Origin: CAXMQZ01 sp963719055
GTDB lineage: Bacteria; Acidobacteriota; Thermoanaerobaculia; Multivoradales; JAHEKO01
NCBI GenBank assembly: GCA_963719055.1
Contig: CAVRAU010000027.1
Span: 1-64,000 of the forward strand
Length of the DNA stretch: 64,000 bases
Direction: 5' to 3'
Of the stretch, positions 7,840-15,967 are shown in pieces (position 1 is the first letter of the stretch; each line of letters begins with the position of its first letter). Both the position numbers and the translations under genes were made by a program. The notes beneath the pieces are model-generated. The model ran no database searches and had not been told where the DNA came from. It worked only from the letters and a program-made list of their open reading frames with translations.

Positions 7840-8196
7840 ATGTTATCTGCAGACTATCGAGGCAAGATCCTCGTGCTGAAACTGGTGGGTGAGTTCCACA
7901 AAGAACATGTTGCCGAATCGGATCAGCTTCTCGACGACAAGATCGATGAGAGGCAAGTCCCCCCGCCGATCCTTCTCGATCTTCGTCGCTACGAAGGGGC
8001 GTCCAGTCTGAGTGATGCCTGGCATGAGCTCAAATTGATCACGACTCACGGTGACAGGGTAGAGAAGATCGCAGTCGTGGGTTCTCTAGACTGGCAGAAG
8101 CTTGCGACCCTGCTGGTGAGTCCGTTCACGCGGGCGAAGGAGCGATTCTTCGAGCCCGACGAGATGCAAGAAGCCCTCGATTGGCTGCGCGACTAG
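7840..8196 (+). CDS. SpoIIAA-like STAS/SEC14 domain protein
   Basis: A 118-residue single-domain protein matching the SpoIIAA-like family (PF11964). Seen: an N-terminal beta strand (GKILVLKLVGEF), PPILLDLRRYEG in the position of the anti-sigma-factor-antagonist core strand, a helix with SDAWHELKLI, then KIAVVGSLDWQKLAT and a C-terminal EMQEALDWL helix. The start is well supported by AGGAG just before the ATG. Members are thought to bind small lipids or act in partner switching; no partner kinase is adjacent. Confidence 0.85.
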   Translation: MLSADYRGKILVLKLVGEFHKEHVAESDQLLDDKIDERQVPPPILLDLRRYEGASSLSDAWHELKLITTHGDRVEKIAVVGSLDWQKLATLLVSPFTRAKERFFEPDEMQEALDWLRD

Positions 8197-8212
8197 GGAT
8201 TCTCGTCGACCC

Positions 8213-9397
8213 ATGAGTTTCCGCGCAAAGCTGCGTGACGTCGCGATTGATCTCGACGACGGCTGGGATGACCTGCGGCTCGAGCTGTTGCGATCCCTGG
8301 GGGGCCCCGGGCCGCTCCAATTCTCGCCTATCGCGGAATCGGTCGTCCTGACCGACTCATGGTCAGGGGTCGCGTGCTGGTTGACCGAGGCCCCACGACG
8401 TACGAGACCGACGACGACTTCTGGGACGACCTCGTCAATATGTACCGTCGGCTGCACACCATCGAGATTCCAAAAGCACGCGTGAGAGTGTCGGCTGCCG
8501 GCGCGGTCGTCGAGGCGGTGACCGACCACGAGGGCTACTTCGAGGTCGAGCTGGAAGCCGCGAGACTGCCCCTTCTCGCGGCACCTCTCCAGGCGGTCGA
8601 ACTCGAAGCTCCTCGAGCCGTCGGGTGACGAGCCCGTGGTCGAACAGGGCGAGGTCGTAGTTCGATCGCCGAGCTCGAGTTTCCTCGTCATCAGCGACAT
8701 CGACGACACCGTGGTGCACACCCACGCCACGAATCTCTGGCGATGGCGCGAGCCACCTTTCTGGGCAACGCCCGCAGTCGCACACCGTTCGCTGGAGTGG
8801 CGTCACTCTACAAGGCCCTCGTCGACGGACCGTCGGGCGACGACGCGAATCCTCTGATCTTCATCTCCCGGTCGCCGTGGAACCTCTACGATCTCTTCGA
8901 TCAGTTCTGTGACCTGCAGGGAATCCCCGGCGGCAGGGTCTTCTACCTCAGAGATTGGGGCTTTTCGCTCGAAGGGCTGACGAAGGCCCGTCCGAAGGGA
9001 CACAAATTCGGTCTCATCCGACGGATTCTCGAGTTCGAGCCGGACCTGCCGGTGATCCTGGTCGGCGACAGCGGGCAGAAGGATCCGGAGATCTATCGAG
9101 CCATCTCGGAAGAGTTTCCAGGTCGGCTGCTGGGGGCGTTCATTCGCAACGTGACGCACAGTCGAAGCCGCGCCGAGTCGATCCAGGACCTGGCCGCGAT
9201 GTCGAAGCGGACGGTGCGAATTGTATCTGGTGGAAGACAGCCTGGATATGGCTCGACACGCGGCCGATCACGGCTGGATTCGCAGGGCAGCGGTCGCGTC
9301 GGTCGCTGCCGACATCGAGGCCGACGAACAACCGCCCGAGCCCGTCGACGAGCTGATCGAAGCGCCCCCGAGAACCGAACAGAGCGATCCAGGTTAG
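8213..9397 (+). pseudogene. APP1-type phosphatidate phosphatase (DUF2183), frame-broken
   Basis: A complete APP1 family protein can be assembled only by changing frame four times: near 8320 (ILAYRGIG then MVRGRVLVDRGP), near 8600, near 8738 and near 9215. The catalytic acid-phosphatase motif DIDDTVVHTHATN lies at about 8695-8730, followed by TFLGNARSRTPFAGVASLY, LIFISRSPWNLYD, the lysine region PKGHKFGLI and VILVGDSGQKDPE. The last piece (YLVEDSLDMARHAADHGWI) ends at 9397. Every conserved block is present, so this may be an intact gene carrying assembly indels. The family dephosphorylates phosphatidic acid. It follows the STAS gene by 16 bases. Confidence 0.75.
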
Positions 9398-9534
9398 GAC
9401 GCAGGCGTCCCAGGCGTGTGTTGAGACCACTCCAGGTATACAATCCGCTGCAGACCGATTCTTTAGATAGTGGGGAGCGCTCGCGACTCTCGAGAGTGAG
9501 TCGCCGGCCCCTTTTGATTGAAGGGAGACCCGTC

Positions 9535-9987
9535 ATGCAGATACGTGTGCAGGTGTCGATCAACGGATCCCGAGAGGAGATCTGGAAGGTCATCACAGAC
9601 ATCGAGAATTCCGTGGACACGATTTCGGCGATCGATGAGATCGAGATTCTCGAGAAGCCCGAGTCGGGTCTGGTGGGGTTGAAATGGCGGGAGACCCGCA
9701 CGATGTTCGGAAAATCCGCCACCGAAGTCATGTGGATCACCGACGTCGTCGAAAACGAGTCCTACGACGTTCGGGCCGAGAGTCATGGCATGGTCTACCT
9801 GTCTAGACTCGCCATTTCTCAGGAAGGGGATCGTCACATCCTGAGTATGGAGTTCGGAGGGGAGGCTCAGACCTTCATGGGGAAGCTGATGTCTGCCACT
9901 ATGGGTGTGTTCTTCAAGGGCGCTACCAAGAAGGCGCTCTTGCAGGATCTCGAAGATATCAAAGCCGTGGTCGAGGCTGGACCGTAG
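9535..9987 (+). CDS. SRPBCC family (START-like) lipid- or ligand-binding protein
   Basis: A 150-residue protein of the SRPBCC fold: an initial strand MQIRVQVSINGSREEIWKVI, a helix, strands KWRETRTMFGKSATEVMWI and YDVRAESHGMVYLSRLAI, and a long C-terminal helix (MGVFFKGATKKALLQDLEDIKAV) closing the pocket. ATG at 9535 follows GAAGGGAG. The open frame runs back into the APP1 gene, but those residues are not part of the fold. The ligand is unknown. It is convergent with the hydrolase at 10002. Confidence 0.82.
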   Translation: MQIRVQVSINGSREEIWKVITDIENSVDTISAIDEIEILEKPESGLVGLKWRETRTMFGKSATEVMWITDVVENESYDVRAESHGMVYLSRLAISQEGDRHILSMEFGGEAQTFMGKLMSATMGVFFKGATKKALLQDLEDIKAVVEAGP

Positions 9988-10001
9988 TCGCCCGCTCAGA
10001 G

Positions 10002-11300
10002 TCAATCCGACATCAGCAGGTCCTGCAGCGCCTCGTAGACATCGGGATGGTTGGCAATGTGTAGGTGAGTCATCCCTGGGAATACCCTCCCTTTGTCGAA
10101 TGGGATCCGCCGACCGGGCTCGAGAGCCATACCGGAAGCGCTGGGCAAGCGAACCATCAAGTCCCCGAGAAGCCAGCCAAGCGGATGATCTGAGTCGCGC
10201 CAGAAGGTCGCAGCCAGGAAGTAGTATCCGACTCCCTCGACGAAAGGCACATTTCGTCGATTGTTTGCCGACGTCTCATCAGCATCCATGCCAACCCATT
10301 CCTCGTCGACGGTGTAGCCATATCGGAGATCCTTGACTCCAGCACTGCGGCTATTGAGCAGCTCGGCCGGGACCTGCGCCCCCGCTGAGTCGACGCTTCC
10401 CAGTGCTCGGGTCAGCAGGCTCACGGCCTTTTCGAGAGGCGCGCCGAGATGCGGTGAGCCGATGCACGCGACGTGACGCAGGTGAGAGACCCATGGCTCA
10501 TCGTTCTCTCTCGCGTAGTGCGCTGCACTTCGGGCGACCAGTCCGCCCATGCTGTGCCCGATAAGCGTGATCTCTTCGACTGGCGCTGGATATGCCTCCA
10601 ACACTTCAGTGAGCAGACTCGCCAAAGCGCGTCCATTCTCAGAGATGTGCCGACCGGTGTTGTATCGCAGATAGATCGGAGTAAAACCAAGGTCGGCGTG
10701 AATCCGTGTACCGAAAGTGACGTCGGGATCGCCGTAGTACTCCTGAGAAGAGAGGCTCCACAGCCTCTCGGTCGCTGCAAGACCGTGCACAAAGACGCAA
10801 ATCTTGTTCGTCGGGCTCGGGAAGGCTGCAGCAAGGGCCTCCGAAGTGGTCGGCACATCCCTGCCTTCTTGGCGGAGCGTCATTCCGAGATCGAGGAGGC
10901 TGCGGTTCTGGTTCAGAGAGTCGCCCCAGAACCCGTTGAGTGACGCCTCGAGATAGTCGGCATAAAGACTCGCGGTTCCTGCAGTCTTCAATCGGGGCAA
11001 CGTCGCGAGGTCAGAATCCTCCGACTCGAAGACCTGGTCGAGTCCGACTTCCGCAACATCAGCGGCGGCATTGACTGTCAGACGAGCCATGCCGTTGATC
11101 AGGCGAATCGATCCGAAGACTCCACCGGAAATGGCCGTCTGGATGCCTGTGACGACCCTGACCGGATTCTCGAGGGTCTCGCTGGGAACGAACCGCCGTA
11201 CCGAGCGCTCGATCACTGCATCATGCGTCCGCTCGACGAGATTTGTTGTCTCCTCGACCAGGTCGAACGCCAAGTCGATGATCCCCCGAAGGCGCCGCAT
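10002..11300 (-). CDS. alpha/beta hydrolase, lipase-like
   Basis: A 432-residue protein with an N-terminal helical region of about 150 residues that resembles the cap seen in some polyester- or triacylglycerol-hydrolase relatives, then an alpha/beta hydrolase fold: KICVFVHGLAATERLW (oxyanion loop HG), RYNTGRHISENG, the nucleophile elbow LIGHSMGGLVAR, and CIGSPHLGAPLEKA. The terminal HLHIANHPDVYEAL supplies the likely catalytic His. No signal peptide is evident. I choose ATG 11300 (MRRLRG), 20 bases after the permease stop, rather than the longer frame from 11465 that overlaps the permease. Confidence 0.85.
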   Translation of the reverse strand: MRRLRGIIDLAFDLVEETTNLVERTHDAVIERSVRRFVPSETLENPVRVVTGIQTAISGGVFGSIRLINGMARLTVNAAADVAEVGLDQVFESEDSDLATLPRLKTAGTASLYADYLEASLNGFWGDSLNQNRSLLDLGMTLRQEGRDVPTTSEALAAAFPSPTNKICVFVHGLAATERLWSLSSQEYYGDPDVTFGTRIHADLGFTPIYLRYNTGRHISENGRALASLLTEVLEAYPAPVEEITLIGHSMGGLVARSAAHYARENDEPWVSHLRHVACIGSPHLGAPLEKAVSLLTRALGSVDSAGAQVPAELLNSRSAGVKDLRYGYTVDEEWVGMDADETSANNRRNVPFVEGVGYYFLAATFWRDSDHPLGWLLGDLMVRLPSASGMALEPGRRIPFDKGRVFPGMTHLHIANHPDVYEALQDLLMSD

Positions 11301-11322
11301 TCCGCTCTGGCCCCCACCTGTT

Positions 11323-12823
11323 TCAATGGCCACCTCCAGAACGCGTAACGTCGAGCCGTAGGCCGCGCGAGACCAACCGGCGCTCGAGGATGTCAAACAC
11401 GAGCTGCACGAGCAGGGCCAGGATCCCGGCCGGCACCGCACCCTGGAGGATGGTGGCCGGGTCATTCAGATTGAGGCCGCTCAAGATCGGCTCGCCGAGA
11501 CCTCCCGCTCCGATGAGTGCGGCAAGAGTCGCTGTCGCGACGTTGATGACCGCACTCGTCTTGATTCCGGCAAGAACGGTGGGCATGGCCAAAGGCAGCA
11601 GGACCTTGCGTAGGCGCGAGCGTGGCTCGAGTCCCAGTGCCGCCGCCGATTCGCGAATCTCGGGGGAAATCGACCGTAGGCCGATCGCGGTGTTGCGAAC
11701 GATGGGCAGAAGGCTGTAGAGGAACAGTGCCGTGATCGCGGTGCGGCCGGAGATCCCAAGCATGGGAATGGCGGCGAGCATCGCCATCAGCGCCAGCGAA
11801 GGGACCGTGTAGATGACACCGACTGTAGCCAGGATCATCTGCGACAAAGCGCCAGGCTGGGCGGCACGGATGCCGAGCGGCACACCCGATGAGAATCGCG
11901 AGCGTCAGCGAGATGACCACGAGCTGCAGGTGACGCAGAGTCCAACCTGCGATTCGCGACGCGATACCGGTCAGCCCTGTCGAAGACTGGGTGGCCTGGC
12001 CAAAATAGAGGTTGGCAGCCGCGCTGTAGTCGCGGGTTTGCTCGGCGACGGCGTTGAGTCGAATCATGCGAGCCTCGTCGAGACTACCCACCAGGCTCTG
12101 GAGGGCCTGGAGGGCTGAGGGCTCGAGGTCGAGCCGGTACAGAAAGACTGCTTCGTAGCGGGGGAAGAACGCGCGATCATCCTCCAGGGCGACGAGGTCG
12201 AGCTCGGACAGCTTGGCGTCGGTGGAGTAGGCATCCATGACATCGAGCTCGCCCCGAACGAGGGCCGGGTAGGCGAGGGCATGTTCCAGGCCACGCACGT
12301 TCAGCATCTGGAGCTGATAGCGAGCCGCCAGCGGCCGCCAGCCGTCGCGTCGTTCGAGGAACTCGTGAGTCAGACCGACCTCGAGGTCGGGATGCGTCGC
12401 GAGGTCGGAGATCGTTCGGATGCCGAGACGCGCGGCTGCGCCGCGACGCATGACGATGGCGTAGGTGTTGTCGAAGCCCAGGGAGCCTGTCATTCCGATG
12501 TCGTGCTCGGCAAGGCCGCTGCTGATCTGCGCGGTGGACTGAGGGCTCGAGGCCCTCAGGATCTGCTCGCTGATGGTCCCCGTGTAGTCCGGATAGGCGT
12601 CGATGGCTCCGGCAGTCAGGGCCTGCCAAAGGACGATCGTGCCTCCCATCCCTGGTCGATGCAGGGCCTGAAGACCGGTATTCTCGACAGACCTCAGAGC
12701 GATTTCCGCCAGGACGTAGGATTCGGTAAAGCTCTTCGATCCAATGCGGACGGTAGCGGCCCCGAGAGGCAAAGCAGCTGTCAGCAACAGCCAGGCGGCG
12801 AGGATGAATCGGGAACCCCTCAT
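11323..12823 (-). CDS. osmoprotectant-type ABC transporter, substrate-binding domain fused to permease (one frameshift)
   Basis: The first 300 residues are a secreted glycine-betaine/choline-type binding protein (OpuAC family): signal peptide, then VRIGSKSFTESYVLAEI, YPDYTGTISEQI, and DLEVGLTHEFLERRDGW. A transmembrane segment (LQLVVISLTLAILIG) then leads into an OpuCB-like permease with ALSQMILATVGVIYTVPSL, the EAA-type loop and GLNLNDPATILQGAVP. The two halves are in different frames; removing one C from CCC at 11885-11887 joins them as LIGVPLGIRAAQPG, so I read this as one fused gene of about 499 residues with an indel. The order (binding domain first) is less usual than permease first. 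The start overlaps the ATPase stop by four bases. Confidence 0.8.
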
Positions 12824-13555
12824 ATCTCCACCGGTGGCCGCTGGGCCGACAGAAAACGGGTGACGAACGGCTCCGCGGGCCGCTCGCGGAGATCATCGAG
12901 GGTGCCCGTCTGCACGATCGATCCGTCTCGCATCAGCACGATCCGATCTGCAAGATAAGCGGCCTCCGCCATATCGTGAGTGACGAGGAGTACCGTGCGG
13001 TGCAGAGCATTGAAGATTTCGCGGAGCTCGCTTTGCAGCTCGCGCCGCACGAGAGGATCGAGAGCCCCCAAGGGCTCGTCGAGCAGGAGAACGTCGGGAT
13101 CGAGCATCAGGGCCCGCATCAGGCCGACTCGCTGCTGCTGACCTCCTGAGAGCTCCAGGGGATAGCGAACCAGAGCGCTGGCAGGAAAATGGGTGAGGCC
13201 GCAAAGCTCGGTGAGTCGATCTTGCGTTTCGGCCTCCGGTCGGCGCAGATGTCGCGCCATCAGCGACGACGTTGTCTCTGGCTGACAGATGGGGGAAGAG
13301 ACCGCCGCCCTGGATGACATAGCCGCTGCGGCGACGGATCCCGAGAACGGAGTCCGGATCCACGTGCCGCCCGCCGACTGTGATGGCGCCCGCGGTCGGT
13401 TCCACGAGACCCAGCACCAGCCGCAGAAGAGTCGACTTGCCGCATCCGCTGGGCCCGATCAGCACTGTAGAGCGTCCGGATTCGACTTCGAGGTCGATCT
13501 CGCGCAGGGCCGCGACTTCACCGAATCGGTGGGTGACGCCTTCGAACCGGATCAT
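12820..13555 (-). CDS. osmoprotectant-type ABC transporter ATP-binding protein (one frameshift)
   Basis: ATPase of the OpuCA/ProV type. The first part gives MIRFEGVTHRFGEVAAL, Walker A GPSGCGKSTLLR and the Q loop GYVIQGGGLFPHLS. The second part, in another frame from about 13262, gives the signature LSGGQQQRVGL, Walker B VLLLDEPLGALD and switch VLLVTHDMAEA. An extra base around 13262 (AACGTCGTCGCTG) accounts for the shift. There is no C-terminal CBS domain. It is the first gene of a three-gene minus-strand operon with the binding-permease fusion and hydrolase. Confidence 0.83.
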
Positions 13556-13798
13556 GCTTGGCGGTGACCAGGACTGGACATTGACGGATTGTACCCGGGG
13601 TCGTTGGGAGACGACCCAGAGAGATCTTCGTCATCTGGCTGAGCCCGGACCCGGCCGACGCGCCGTGGAGCCTGGCAACCTGGGGATCAGCTACGAAGAA
13701 AAGGGCCGGCTGATCGCAGCGGGCACCCTCGCCGCCGAGCGCCTGCGGCGTCTAAGGCCGCCGGAATACCGAGAGCGAAGGGTCTTGGTTGAGTTTCC

Positions 13799-15181
13799 TC
13801 AGGCGGTCTCGACACCGAGAAGATGCTGCAGAGCAGTGGACAGCTGCGGATGCCGGAACGAGTAGCCGGTGCCGAGAAGCCGCTGCGGCAAGACCCGAGC
13901 ACTGGCTAGCAGGGTCTCGTCGGCCATGCGACCGAAGAGCAGTCGCAATGCTGGACTGGGCATCGGAGTCCAGGTTGGCCGATGCAGAGCCCGACCCAGC
14001 TCGGAGGTGAAGGCTCGATTCGTGACGGGCTCAGGGGCAGTCACATTAATCGGTCCAGAGATCTCGGGTGTCAGGAGGACATGGGCGATGGCCCCTATGA
14101 CATCGTCGAGGGAGATCCAGCTCATGTACTGACGGCCAGACCCCAGGACACCTCCGGCGCCGAGGCGAAACGCTGGCAACATCTTCGCGAGAGCTCCCCC
14201 GAGAGGAGATAGAACAACTCCGAAGCGAAGAGCCGCCGCACGCATACCCAAATCGGCGGCGCGGAGAGTGGATTGCTCCCAGTCGCTGCAGACGTCGGCA
14301 AGGAAGCCTCTCCCGGCAGGTGATGACTCATCCAGCACCTCGTCTTCGCAGTCACCGTAGATGCCGATAGCCGAAGCGGAGAGGAAGTGCTCGGGTGGCT
14401 TGCGGAGTCTTGTGAGGCTGTCAACGAGAGTGCGGCTACCGATGAGGCGGCTGTTGCGAATGCGCTCCATTCGGTCTGGGGTCCAGCGACCCGATGCGAT
14501 GTTTTCTCCGGCGAGGTGAACGACGGCATCCAACCCTTCGGCCTTCTCGGGCTCGAGAATCCCCTGTTCGGAATTCCAGGATATCTCGGAGGAGTCGGCG
14601 CTGGACGGCGAGCGAACTAGCCGCAGGACTTGGTGGCCTCCAGTTGTGAGGAATGCCGACAGGGCGGTGCCGATCAGGCCGGTTGATCCAGAAATTGCGA
14701 CTCGCAAACGGGGCCGGGCTGCGAAGTGCTGGTGGAAGGCGAGGTCCGAACGCAAGGTGCGGTAGCGATAGCCAAACAGTCGAGCGAGATCGTCGCGCAC
14801 CTTTGAAGCCGCGACCAGGTGACCCACCGGACCTCCCGGGAGGGAATATTGAATCCGATCTCGCATGAGAGTTCGTCCCTCTTCCCCGGGGAGGAAGTCA
14901 TGTCGATGCTCCCAGTGGGCGAAGGGGCCCTCGATCTGAATATCCTCGAAGCTGCGGCCGGGCTTCACGTTCCGGTGCTCTGCGAGCCAGCCGATTCGGA
15001 TCGGGCCCTTGCGCATCTCGAACCGCAGGCGAGAGCCATCCTCCAGCCGATCCGCCGCCTCGAGGATCTGGACCCGCTGCCAGGGAGGCGCCAGACGCTC
15101 GAAAGCGCCGGGGCGCTCGTGCCAGGCGAAGGCCTCTGGCGGGGCCACAGGTAGCTCGCAGCTGGATTCGAAGGTCTTCAT
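13799..15181 (-). CDS. TIGR01777 family NAD-dependent epimerase fused to SRPBCC domain
   Basis: A 460-residue two-domain protein. Residues 1-150 form an SRPBCC/START-like domain (FAWHERPGAFERLAPPWQRV, HRNVKPGRSFEDIQI, DRIQYSLPGGPVG). From about residue 157 an extended SDR follows: nucleotide-binding ISGSTGLIGTALSAFL, WNSEQGILEP, VVHLAGENIASGRW, the SASAIGIYGD segment with the Tyr, and the C-terminal DUF1731-type tail (RVLPQRLLGTGYSFRHPQL). This fusion is a known architecture of the YfcH-like family. Substrate unknown. The 240 bases between it and the ATPase gene show no convincing gene. Confidence 0.88.
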   Translation of the reverse strand: MKTFESSCELPVAPPEAFAWHERPGAFERLAPPWQRVQILEAADRLEDGSRLRFEMRKGPIRIGWLAEHRNVKPGRSFEDIQIEGPFAHWEHRHDFLPGEEGRTLMRDRIQYSLPGGPVGHLVAASKVRDDLARLFGYRYRTLRSDLAFHQHFAARPRLRVAISGSTGLIGTALSAFLTTGGHQVLRLVRSPSSADSSEISWNSEQGILEPEKAEGLDAVVHLAGENIASGRWTPDRMERIRNSRLIGSRTLVDSLTRLRKPPEHFLSASAIGIYGDCEDEVLDESSPAGRGFLADVCSDWEQSTLRAADLGMRAAALRFGVVLSPLGGALAKMLPAFRLGAGGVLGSGRQYMSWISLDDVIGAIAHVLLTPEISGPINVTAPEPVTNRAFTSELGRALHRPTWTPMPSPALRLLFGRMADETLLASARVLPQRLLGTGYSFRHPQLSTALQHLLGVETA

Positions 15182-15222
15182 CGAGGGCTATTGGTGCCAA
15201 TTTGGCTCAGGAGGGTATGGTG

Positions 15223-15251
15223 TTGACAAACGTTCAAAACGGTCATATAGT
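15223..15251 (+). promoter_or_regulatory. sigma70-type promoter of the carotenoid operon
   Basis: TTGACA (15223-15228), a 17-base spacer, TATAGT (15246-15251). This is the best promoter match in the window. It precedes the redoxin-fold/crt operon with a leader of roughly 110 bases. Its spacer is entirely filled by the repeated operator described separately. Confidence 0.85.
15230..15245 (+). promoter_or_regulatory. operator, site 1 (crt promoter)
   Basis: ACGTTCAAAACGGTCA, matching the window consensus ACRTTCAAAWCRTTCA at 14 of 16 positions. The 9-bp units TGACAAACG, TTCAAAACG and GTCATATAG run head to tail across the -35, spacer and -10. A protein bound here should block RNA polymerase. A weaker look-alike, ACATTTAAAACATCC, lies in the leader at 15342-15356. 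Confidence 0.75.
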
Positions 15252-15370
15252 GCGTCTGCGGTTGAGCCGAGCTCATCTTAGCAATTTCTGGGTTATTGGT
15301 AAATTTGGAGCAGATTGGCAAAGTGACATGAAGTCTCTAAAACATTTAAAACATCCAAGAAATATCCATC

Positions 15371-15949
15371 GTGTTCGCATTTTCTCTCAAGGCGCTGGCC
15401 TTTGTGTTGCTCGCTCCGACACTCGCGAGTCCTGCCGCCGCCGAGCCGCCCAGGGCCCTGTCGTTCGAACTCGAGGATCAGTTCGGTGATCTGCACTCGA
15501 CAGCCGATGTCGAAGGCAGGCCGGTCATTGTCATCGGGAGTGATCGAGCCGGGCGGCAAGAGAGCCAGATCTGGGCCCAGACGGTTGGCAGCCTGATGGA
15601 AACCGATGGGGAGCTACAGGGCCGTGCGGAGATCCTTCGGATTGCCGATCTCAGGGGTGTACCCGTGTTCCTCAAGGGGACTGTCAGGAAGCAGCTGCGG
15701 CGCGGATTGGAGACACCGCTGCTCTTGGACTGGGACGGTCAGGTCGTGGGTATCTACGACTTCCAGCCCGAGATCGCGAATGTGGTGCTGCTGGATGGAG
15801 ACGGCACCGTCGTCCTGCGAATCGAGTCACGTGAGCCGCAGAAGGAAGAAGTCGAAAATCTCAGGAGGGCAGTGCTGGACCTGAAGAGTTCGAGTACGGC
15901 CCAGGTATTCCGTTGGCAGCGACCCACCCTGCTGGGGTCGTGCCTGTAA
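15371..15949 (+). CDS. secreted redoxin-fold protein, first gene of the crt operon
   Basis: A 192-residue protein with a signal peptide (hydrophobic core LKALAFVLLAPTLA, cleavage after AAA) followed by a thioredoxin-like pattern: ALSFELEDQFGDLHS, then GRPVIVIGSD at the position where redoxins carry the active cysteines, and PLLLDWDGQVVGIYDF plus VVLLDGDGTVVLRI as the later strands. There is no C-x-x-C, so a classic disulfide exchange role is unlikely. The start is the GTG at 15371. It is separated from the first CrtI-type gene by 18 bases, so it is probably co-transcribed. Its role in carotenoid production is unknown. Confidence 0.6.
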   Translation: MFAFSLKALAFVLLAPTLASPAAAEPPRALSFELEDQFGDLHSTADVEGRPVIVIGSDRAGRQESQIWAQTVGSLMETDGELQGRAEILRIADLRGVPVFLKGTVRKQLRRGLETPLLLDWDGQVVGIYDFQPEIANVVLLDGDGTVVLRIESREPQKEEVENLRRAVLDLKSSSTAQVFRWQRPTLLGSCL

Positions 15950-15967
15950 GGCAGAGGGAGTAGAGAA

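Noticed and set aside
10473..10943. Long plus-strand ORF inside the hydrolase gene
   Set aside because: It is a shadow of the minus-strand lipase-like gene; composition has no domain and no start signal.
13567..13798. Patatin-like C-terminal fragment between the ABC ATPase and the epimerase
   Set aside because: A short GISYEEKGRLIAAGTLAAER segment is suggestive, but there is no nucleophile motif and no second conserved block to support it.
15342..15356. Ninth operator copy in the crt leader (ACATTTAAAACATCC)
   Set aside because: Two central positions and the end deviate from the consensus and no promoter adjoins it; kept only as a weak look-alike.
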